This document shows, in pieces, positions 58,343 to 64,000 of a stretch of 64,000 nucleotides of DNA. The number at the start of each line of letters is the position of its first letter. The stretch's first letter is position 1. The stretch lies in the NCBI GenBank assembly GCA_963720885.1, contig CAVRGW010000005.1, positions 434,001-498,000 on the forward strand. Direction: 5' to 3'. The notes below the pieces were generated by a model that was not told where the DNA came from, made no database searches, and worked only from the letters and a program-made list of their open reading frames with translations. This stretch comes from DATLLN01 sp963720885 (GTDB lineage: Bacteria > Actinomycetota > Thermoleophilia > Gaiellales > JAICJC01). A program made the translations under genes and the position numbers.

Positions 58343-58423
58343 CGGCTTGCCCGCGAGGGAGCGTCCGTGGCGGTGGCCGACGTCCAGCTCGCGGCCGCGC
58401 AGAGACTGGCCGCCGCGGGAATC
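58343..58423 (+). pseudogene. SDR N-terminal fragment in opposite orientation
   Basis: The plus-strand frame at 58343 reads RLAREGASVAVADVQLAAAQ, the second beta strand and helix of an SDR Rossmann fold, with no start and no preceding glycine motif. It lies back to back with the SDR C-terminal remnant on the other strand, suggesting an inversion inside one ancestral gene. The stretch 58424-58494 shows no feature. Confidence 0.55.
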
Positions 58424-58494
58424 CTCCGGGAATGTTCACCGCGCGCCGACGTCACACCCGTTGCCCTGGCTGGTCAACGCCTGACTACGAGATC

Positions 58495-59130
58495 TCAGCC
58501 GCCGATCAGGATCGGCGAGATGTCCCCGCCCCAGATGAGGGCGACGACGGCGCCGAACGCGAGGAACGGGCCGAAGGGCACGTAGGTCTTGAGCCCCGTG
58601 CGGCCGCGCGTCATCAGCAGGAACATCGACAGCACGGTCGACGCCAGGAAGGCGGCGAACAGGGCGAAGAACGCGTGCTGGCCGAGGCCGAGGCCGATCA
58701 TCAGCGCCATCTTCACGTCCCCCATGCCCATGCCCTTCGGCGACACCATGTGGGCGACGAAGAAGAACAGGAAGCAGCCGAGGCCGCCCAGCAGCAGCTC
58801 CAGCCAGCGGTCGGGCTGCACGGCGACCGACACCGCATAGACGGCGACGGAGCCGGGCAGGTTGATCATGTCGGGGATGATCCGGTGCTCGAGGTCGATC
58901 GCCGCAGCCGGCACGACCAGCGCGGTCAGCAGCAGAGCCGGGAGCAGCTCGGGGACGATGCCGATCGAGATCGCCTCCAGCGCGAACAGCAGCGCGGTGA
59001 TGCCGGCGACGATCCACCGCCGCCTGCTCGACGGCGCGGTGCCGACGCCCTGCGGGAACCGCTGGATCACCCACTCCAACGGCCACCCGAGCGCGAATCC
59101 GAATCCTGCGAGGGGAAGCACGGCCTCCAT
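58495..59130 (-). CDS. A24 prepilin peptidase (peptidase domain only)
   Basis: A 211-residue polytopic membrane protein with the two catalytic aspartates of type IV prepilin peptidases, in AAIDLEHRIIPD (near residue 78) and PKGMGMGDVKMALM (near 134). It lacks the N-terminal methyltransferase domain with its CxxC pairs. It would process type IV pilin or Tad-like prepilins; none are in the window. ATG 59130 has AAGGACG upstream. Confidence 0.88.
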   Translation of the reverse strand: MEAVLPLAGFGFALGWPLEWVIQRFPQGVGTAPSSRRRWIVAGITALLFALEAISIGIVPELLPALLLTALVVPAAAIDLEHRIIPDMINLPGSVAVYAVSVAVQPDRWLELLLGGLGCFLFFFVAHMVSPKGMGMGDVKMALMIGLGLGQHAFFALFAAFLASTVLSMFLLMTRGRTGLKTYVPFGPFLAFGAVVALIWGGDISPILIGG

Positions 59131-59179
59131 ACGTCCTTGAGTATCGGCCGGCGGCCCCCCGGGCTGTAGATTCCGCCCG

Positions 59180-60316
59180 ATGGCGGACGTGATCGTGATC
59201 GGCGGCGGCATCGTCGGCGCCTCCGCCGCCTGGCACCTCGCGGAGCTGGGTGCACAGGTGACGCTGCTCGAGCGCGGCGCGCTGGCCTCCGGAGCCACCG
59301 CCCGCAGCCAGGGCCTGCTGCTGCCGCCCGACCGCGCCGAACTGCAGCCCGTGTTCGACGAGACGATCCGCCTCTACCGCCGGCTGGCGGCCGAGACCGG
59401 GATCGACTTCGCGCTCGACGAGGAGCCGATCGGCACGCTGATGCTGGCGACCACCGACGAGCAGCTGGCGGAGCTCCGCGCGAACCCGGACGGGGGCGTG
59501 TTGCTGGATCACGACGAGGTGCTGCGCGAGGAGCCGGCGCTTGCCCGGCACGTCGCCGGCGGCCTGCTCTACCCCGACGGGTTCCGCACCGACCCGGGCG
59601 CGCTGACCGCGGCCGCGGCGACGGCCGCCCGCGCGGCCGGCGCAACCGTGCGCACCCACGTCGAGGTGAAGCGCGTGACGCGGAGCCGGGTGGCGACGGA
59701 CGAGGGGACGTTCGAGGCGGTGACGATCCTGCTGTGCGCCGGCGCCTGGACGCGGACGCTCGCCCGCGCGCTCGGCCATGACGTCCAGGTGCGGCCGGTG
59801 CGCGGCTGGCTCGCCGTGACGGCGCCCTCCTCGCCGCTGATCCGCCACGTGATCTACGAGGCGGGCTACGCGGCGCCGCGTGGGCCGCAGCCGGGCTCAC
59901 CTATATCGGTCGCCGATCTCGCGGCCGGCGACCTGGCGACGGCCGGCGCCGAACCGTCCCACGCCTTCGCAGCACATCAGAACGCCGACGGCACGATCAT
60001 GATCGGCGCCTCCCGCTCGGCCGCCCTGCGGGAGACGGACGAGAGCGCGGATGCGCTGCGGCTGAACGCCGCCGCCGCGGTGGAGTGGATCCCGGCTCTG
60101 GCGACCCACGAGGTGGCGACCACCTGGACCGGCCTTCGCCCGTTCTCCCACGACGGTCTCCCCTATATCGGCTGGCTCGAGGAGGGCGTCGCCGTCTGCG
60201 CCGGGCACGGCAGCGAGGGTGTCCTCACCGGCGGCGGCTCCGGACGGCTGATTGCGCAGATCGTCGGCGGGGAACGGTGCTATGTCGACCCGGCGCCGTT
60301 CCGCCCCGCGCGATGA
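59180..60316 (+). CDS. FAD-dependent amino acid/glycine oxidase-like dehydrogenase (DAO family)
   Basis: A 378-residue DAO-fold flavoprotein. The N-terminal dinucleotide site is DVIVIGGGIVGASAAWHLAE and the C-terminal FAD segment is GLRPFSHDGLPYIGWLEEG. Family members oxidise N-methyl or D-amino acids, glycine or similar amines. No partner subunit is nearby, so the substrate is open. ATG 59180 is 7 nt after TAGATT. Confidence 0.83.
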   Translation: MADVIVIGGGIVGASAAWHLAELGAQVTLLERGALASGATARSQGLLLPPDRAELQPVFDETIRLYRRLAAETGIDFALDEEPIGTLMLATTDEQLAELRANPDGGVLLDHDEVLREEPALARHVAGGLLYPDGFRTDPGALTAAAATAARAAGATVRTHVEVKRVTRSRVATDEGTFEAVTILLCAGAWTRTLARALGHDVQVRPVRGWLAVTAPSSPLIRHVIYEAGYAAPRGPQPGSPISVADLAAGDLATAGAEPSHAFAAHQNADGTIMIGASRSAALRETDESADALRLNAAAAVEWIPALATHEVATTWTGLRPFSHDGLPYIGWLEEGVAVCAGHGSEGVLTGGGSGRLIAQIVGGERCYVDPAPFRPAR

Positions 60317-60380
60317 GTTCGAGGTCGCGCGCCGGTCCACCCTGAGAACTGAACGCGAGAGCGAGAGCAAGGAGCAAGCG

Positions 60381-61127
60381 ATGAGCCTTCCCGACATCGT
60401 CAGCCGTGAGGAATGGCTGGTGGCACGAAAGCAGCTGCTGGCCGAGGAGAAGGAGATGACCAGGGCGCACGACCGGCTCGCCGCCAAGCGGCGGATGCTG
60501 CCGATGGTGCTGATCGACAAGGAGTACGTGTTCCAGGGCCCCGACGGCCCGGTGACGCTGCTCGACATGTTCGACGGGCGGCGACAGCTGATCCTCCGCC
60601 ACTTCATGTTCGGGCCGGACTGGGAGAAGGGCTGTCCCGGCTGCACCGCCGGCGCCGACGAGATGTCCGACGGCCTGCTGCGGCACCTGAACGTCCGCGA
60701 GACGTCGTTCGTCGCGGTCGCCCGGGCGCCGATCGAGAAGCTCGAGGCCTACAGGGCGGAGCGGGGCTGGACGTTCCCGTTCTACTCCTCGTATGGCAGC
60801 GATTTCAACTACGACTTCCACGTCACCCTCGACGAGTCCGTTGCTCCCATGGAATACAACTACCGGACGAAGGCCGAGCACGAGGCCGCAGGCACCCCGG
60901 GCTACGTGTCGGGCACACAGCCGATCGAGCAGCCGGGTGAGAGCTACTTCCTGCGCGACGGCGACCAGGTGTTCCACACGTACTCGACATTCGCCCGCGG
61001 ATCCGAGGCGGCCGGCGGCTCGTACTACTTCCTCGATCTGACGGCGCTCGGCCGGCAGGAGGAGTGGGAGGAGCCGAAGGGTCGCGTCGAGCGTCCATAC
61101 GACGCGTCGCCGGAGTTCGCCACCTGA
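60381..61127 (+). CDS. DUF899 family thioredoxin-like protein
   Basis: A 248-residue protein of the DUF899 family. It has an N-terminal helical arm (REEWLVARKQLLAEEKEMTR), a thioredoxin-like core with KGCPGCTAGADEMSD, and the conserved FPFYSSYGSDFNYDF. The biochemical role of the family is not established. A clear AAGGAG site precedes ATG 60381; the 64-nt gap before it carries no other feature. Confidence 0.88.
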   Translation: MSLPDIVSREEWLVARKQLLAEEKEMTRAHDRLAAKRRMLPMVLIDKEYVFQGPDGPVTLLDMFDGRRQLILRHFMFGPDWEKGCPGCTAGADEMSDGLLRHLNVRETSFVAVARAPIEKLEAYRAERGWTFPFYSSYGSDFNYDFHVTLDESVAPMEYNYRTKAEHEAAGTPGYVSGTQPIEQPGESYFLRDGDQVFHTYSTFARGSEAAGGSYYFLDLTALGRQEEWEEPKGRVERPYDASPEFAT

Positions 61128-61144
61128 GCCGGTAGCATCGGCGC

Positions 61145-61534
61145 GTGCCGATCGACCACGCGAAGCTGCCGATCACCGACGTCGATCGCAGCCGCGCGTT
61201 CTACACGGCCGCGCTCGAGCCGCTCGGCTGGAAGCTGGTGTACGACAACGGCGAGGGGGAGCTCGGCTACGGCGCCGGTGACGGCGGCGACGACGACGAG
61301 CCGCTGGGGCTGCTGCGCGGCCCCGCCCCGGTCGCCCGCACGCATCTGGCGTTCACCGCACCGGACACGGCGACCGTGGATGCCTTCCACGCGGCGGCGC
61401 TCGCCGCGGGCGGCAGCGACAACGGCTCGCCCGGCGAGCGGCCGTACGGCGGCTACTACTACGCCGCGTTCGTGCGCGACCCCGACGGCCACAACCTGGA
61501 GGCCGTGTTCCACGGCGACCGGGACGGCCGATCA
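61145..61534 (+). CDS. Glyoxalase/bleomycin-resistance (VOC) domain protein, 3' end unclear
   Basis: GTG 61145 lies 6 nt after TAGCAT. The frame gives a VOC domain: IDHAKLPITDVDRSRAFYTA, then THLAFTAPDTATVDAFHAAA and YYAAFVRDPDGHNLEAVFHG, where such proteins normally end. No stop follows: the frame stays open to 62980, antisense to the MFS gene, and its composition there is not protein-like. The real stop was probably lost through an indel near 61540. The end given is the limit of the recognisable domain. Confidence 0.65.
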
Positions 61535-62683
61535 CTGCCCGCCGGCCGCGCTGCTCAGCCGGTCTGCGGTCAGCGCGATTGCCAGCACCAGCAGGACGGG
61601 GATGAACAGCGCAGCGCGCAGGCCGACCTGGCCGGCGACGAACCCGATCACGGCGGGGCCGACGACCGAGCCTGCGTAGCCCAGCGTGAACACGCGCGAG
61701 ACCACGCCTTCGGTGGTGCCCAGTCCCGCGCCGCCGGCGGCGCTGATCGCGGTCGGCACCACCGGCCCCAACCCGATGCCCAGCAGGGCGAACCCGACCA
61801 GGCCCACGGCCGGCACCGGGACGAGCAGGGCCAGCGCGAGACCGGCGGCCGAGACGATGCTGCCCACCCGAGCCAGCCGCACCGGACCGACCCGCAGCGC
61901 CATGGCGTCGCCGGCCAGACGCGATGCCGCCATGGCCAGCGAGAAGCTGGCGAAGACCGCCGCTGCGAGCGCCGGCCCGGCGCCCGCCCGGTCGTGCTGG
62001 AAGACCGCGCTCCAGTCGGCCGCCGCGCCCTCGGCGAAGAACGAGCAGAAGGCGATCATGCCGAGCACGATGACCGCGCCCGACCAGCGGTCGCCGCGTC
62101 CGGCTCGGCGCGGCGGCGGCTCGCGCCGCGGCAGCCCCGTCAGCAGCGGCGCCGAGACCAGGATCACCGCAGCTGCCACCAGCCCGAAATGGGCGGTGGT
62201 GCTGAGATCGGCTGCCGCCGCGCCGATGGCGAGCGCGCCGCCGGCCAGCAACCCGATGCTCCACATCCCGTGGAACCCCGACATCAGCGGCCGCCCGTGC
62301 TCGCGCTCGACCACCACTGCCTCGGCGTTCGTGCACACGTCGACCGACGCCGCCACGATGCCGTAGACCAGCAGCACGACGGCGATCGCGGCCAGCGAGC
62401 CGGCCACCGCGGTTGCCACCAGCAGAGCTGCGTACGCCGGCATCCCGATGCGCACCATCCGCCGCGGCCCGAAGCGCGCGGCCAGCACGCCGCCGACGCG
62501 GCCGCCGATCAGCGTGCCCAGGGCCGCCGCGAACAGCGCCGCGCCGAGCTGCGCGTCAGTCACGCCCAGCCCGTGCTTGATCGCCGGCACCCGCCCGGCG
62601 AACGAACCGGTGATCATCGCGTGCACGAAGAACGCCGTCCCCACCGCCGTGCGCGGGCTCGCGAAGGTTCGGCTCCCCGTCAT
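61532..62683 (-). CDS. MFS transporter
   Basis: A 383-residue major facilitator with about twelve hydrophobic helices. LGTLIGGRVGGVLAARFGPRR carries the loop 2-3 motif. The pattern with MSGFHGMWSIGLLAGGAL resembles the YbjJ/fucose-permease-like group; the substrate is unknown. ATG 62683 lies 7 nt after a CAGGAT hexamer contributed by a flanking palindrome. It is divergent from an HTH regulator gene. Confidence 0.85.
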   Translation of the reverse strand: MTGSRTFASPRTAVGTAFFVHAMITGSFAGRVPAIKHGLGVTDAQLGAALFAAALGTLIGGRVGGVLAARFGPRRMVRIGMPAYAALLVATAVAGSLAAIAVVLLVYGIVAASVDVCTNAEAVVVEREHGRPLMSGFHGMWSIGLLAGGALAIGAAAADLSTTAHFGLVAAAVILVSAPLLTGLPRREPPPRRAGRGDRWSGAVIVLGMIAFCSFFAEGAAADWSAVFQHDRAGAGPALAAAVFASFSLAMAASRLAGDAMALRVGPVRLARVGSIVSAAGLALALLVPVPAVGLVGFALLGIGLGPVVPTAISAAGGAGLGTTEGVVSRVFTLGYAGSVVGPAVIGFVAGQVGLRAALFIPVLLVLAIALTADRLSSAAGGQ

Positions 62684-62694
62684 CGGTGGGATCC

Positions 62695-62729
62695 TGCCAA
62701 CTGGCGGATGCTGCTTCCGCCAATTGGCG
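62695..62729. repeat. 35-bp palindromic element, CCAATTGG family
   Basis: TGCCAACTGGCGG (62695-62707), a 9-nt spacer and CCGCCAATTGGCG (62717-62729) repeat the 13-9-13 design of the 20309 copy, with two arm mismatches. It lies within the MFS/HTH divergent promoter region, 12 nt upstream of the MFS start. Confidence 0.8.
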
Positions 62730-62749
62730 GAAGCATCGTGCGCCACTTC

Positions 62750-62765
62750 ATATCCGATCCGATAT
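62750..62765. promoter_or_regulatory. Candidate operator of the HTH regulator
   Basis: ATATC-N6-GATAT forms an inverted repeat in the intergenic region between the divergent MFS and HTH genes, 12 nt before the HTH start. It could be the autoregulatory site of the adjacent XRE-type protein. Based on position and symmetry only. Confidence 0.4.
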
Positions 62766-62777
62766 CGTGGGTGCGCG

Positions 62778-63029
62778 ATGTCGGAGGCCGGCGATCTGGT
62801 GCGAGAGCTGCGGTTGCGGCGGACGATGTCGCAGCGAGCGCTGGCCGAGCTGGCGGGGACGCGGCAGGCGGCGATCTCCCGGATCGAGCGGGGGCTGGTG
62901 TCGCCCAGCGTCGACACGCTGGAACGGATCGTGGCCGCCATGGGCGAACGGCTGATCCTCACCGCGGAGCCGGGGGCTAGTCGCGATGCGCCAGCTGGGC
63001 GAGGCGCGCGGCGGTCGAGCGCGGGATGA
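62778..63029 (+). CDS. XRE-family helix-turn-helix regulator, 83 aa
   Basis: A compact Cro/C1-type HTH: LVRELRLRRTMSQRALAELA, then AISRIERGLVSPSVDTLERI. It is a stand-alone DNA-binding domain with a short basic tail. It is divergent from the MFS gene and probably controls it. Its last 53 nt overlap the convergent SDR gene, so the tail after LILTAEPG may be fortuitous. Confidence 0.82.
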   Translation: MSEAGDLVRELRLRRTMSQRALAELAGTRQAAISRIERGLVSPSVDTLERIVAAMGERLILTAEPGASRDAPAGRGARRSSAG

Positions 63030-63732
63030 AACGCACGCCCACGCTGCCCAGGCGGTTGAGGGTGCCCGGCACGACCAGGCCCTTGCCGGTCATCATGCCG
63101 CGGAAGCCCTCCTCGGCGACCTGCTCGACGTCGGTGAGGCGGCGGTTGAACAGGCGCGACTCGCCGACGCCGGCGCGATGCTGGAAGCCGGTGCGCACCG
63201 GCCCCGGCGCCAGTGTGGTGACGGTGACGCCCGTGCCGCGCAGCTCCTGGCGCAGGCCCTCGGACAGGCTGAGCACGTACGCCTTGGTCGCGTAGTACGC
63301 CGCCATGTTCGGCCCCGGCTGGAACGCGGCCATCGAGGCAAGGTTCATGACCCGGCCGGATCCGCGCTCGACCATCGACGGCAGGTACAGCCGCGTCAGG
63401 TGGGTCAGTGCCTCCACGTTCAGCCGCAGCATCTCGAGCAGCTGACCGGTGTCCGCGCCGGCCAGCGGGCCCGACATCCCGAACCCGGCGTTGTTGACCA
63501 GCGCGTCGACGTCCGGGTGCAGCTCGGCGACGCGCTCGACCGCGCCGGGCAGCGACAGGTCGCAGACGAGCACGTCGACGTCCGCGTGCGCAGCGGCCCG
63601 CAGCTCGGTTTGCGCCGCCGCCAGCAGATCGGCGCTGCGCGAGACGAGCACCAGGTCGTGGCCGTGGCGCGCGCAGATCCGGGCCAGCGCGAGGCCGATA
63701 CCGCCCGACCCGCCGGTGATCAGCGTCCTCAT
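62977..63732 (-). CDS. Short-chain dehydrogenase/reductase
   Basis: A 251-residue classical SDR: ITGGSGGIGLALARI cofactor site, VNNAGFGMSGPL, the catalytic Ser and YxxxK in LASMAAF and AAYYATKAYVLSLSE, and PGPVRTGF. It belongs to the DltE/YqjQ-like group; the substrate is unknown. ATG 63732 overlaps the aroE stop as ATGA. Confidence 0.9.
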   Translation of the reverse strand: MRTLITGGSGGIGLALARICARHGHDLVLVSRSADLLAAAQTELRAAAHADVDVLVCDLSLPGAVERVAELHPDVDALVNNAGFGMSGPLAGADTGQLLEMLRLNVEALTHLTRLYLPSMVERGSGRVMNLASMAAFQPGPNMAAYYATKAYVLSLSEGLRQELRGTGVTVTTLAPGPVRTGFQHRAGVGESRLFNRRLTDVEQVAEEGFRGMMTGKGLVVPGTLNRLGSVGVRFIPRSTAARLAQLAHRD

Positions 63733-64000
63733 CCCGAGCCTCGCGCTGCGGCGTCCATCACGTCGACCGGCGGTTCGGCGCCCGTGAACATGCGGAACGA
63801 GCGCGCACCCTGACCGACCAGCACCGCCAGCCCGTCCACCGTGCGCGCCCCCCGCCGCTCGGCCTCGGCGAGTAGAGCCGTGCGCACACCGTCGGCGCGG
63901 TAGACCAGGTCGCAGACCACCGCGGTGCCCGCGAGCGCCGCAGGATCCAGCGGCAGGTCGGCGGCGTCCCCGCTCTGGGCGACGGGCGTCGCGTTGACGA
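63729..64000 (-). CDS. aroE: Shikimate dehydrogenase, C-terminal part (5' end outside the window)
   Basis: The frame enters from the right edge with VNATPVAQSGD, then CDLVYRADGVRTALLAEAE and GLAVLVGQGARSFRMFTG, the usual AroE C-terminal motifs including the nicotinamide-side glycine region and the QGA/F pocket. About 90 residues are present. It is the reductive step of the shikimate pathway; other pathway genes are at 52.6-56.8 kb. Confidence 0.87.
   Translation of the reverse strand, partial: VNATPVAQSGDAADLPLDPAALAGTAVVCDLVYRADGVRTALLAEAERRGARTVDGLAVLVGQGARSFRMFTGAEPPVDVMDAAARGSG

Noticed and set aside
61145..62980. A single 611-residue fusion protein from the VOC start
   Set aside because: After about residue 130 the translation is antisense to the MFS gene and has no protein-like pattern.

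Overview
The window is a gene-dense, very GC-rich bacterial chromosome segment. Its best fit is a deep-branching actinobacterium of the Thermoleophilia type (Gaiellales/Solirubrobacterales). This is inferred from the gene set and codon use: a DUF6504-dnaE2/imuB mutasome, separate alpha and beta glycyl-tRNA synthetase chains, an AroK-AroB fusion, a large cyclase-ATPase-TPR regulator, and an aspartate in place of the MurA catalytic cysteine. No phylogeny could be run.

Layout. Positions 1-5 kb hold murA translationally coupled to a SUKH-like gene that runs off the left edge, then an HD hydrolase, a PLP enzyme and a nuclease-like protein. Positions 5-11.2 kb form an SOS island: imuB and DUF6504-dnaE2 each have a perfect LexA box, with an AlkZ-like gene and a PfpI gene between them. 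Positions 11.2-20 kb carry comB-ppdK-ppsR (PEP metabolism) on the minus strand and a glycerol-3-phosphate dehydrogenase/glycerol kinase operon on the plus strand. Positions 21-29 kb form one long overlapping minus-strand operon: deoB-deoA-mutM-ybaK-tag-recO-glyQ-glyS. Positions 29-42.7 kb hold a Kelch secreted protein, GNAT-xerD, a beta-propeller protein, ald, M20 and M32 peptidases, pyrG, and a 1143-residue adenylate cyclase/ATPase/TPR protein. Positions 42.7-53 kb are a compact housekeeping run: recN, nadK, tlyA, ispA, an xseB-like gene, nusB, asp23, accC, a carboxyltransferase-like/BCCP fusion, efp, pepQ-like and aroQ. Positions 54-57 kb hold aroKB and aroC. Positions 57-64 kb are looser: a lipoprotein, a decayed and inverted SDR, a prepilin peptidase, oxidoreductases, an MFS/HTH pair, an SDR, and partial aroE.

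Expression style. Most operon-head genes have a TAnnnT-like -10 hexamer ending only 6-10 nt before the start codon and no Shine-Dalgarno, which suggests leaderless mRNAs. Genes inside operons overlap as ATGA, GTGA, TGATG and twice CTGA, the last implying CTG starts for ppdK and ispA.

Oddities. Two families of dispersed palindromes sit at gene ends: a GGGGTC-core family with four copies and a 35-bp CCAATTGG element with three copies of identical 13-9-13 geometry. At least three otherwise normal genes are broken by single frameshifts (glpA-like, a small membrane protein, deoB). That pattern suggests indels in the assembly as much as true pseudogenes. I saw no tRNA, rRNA, CRISPR array or insertion sequence.
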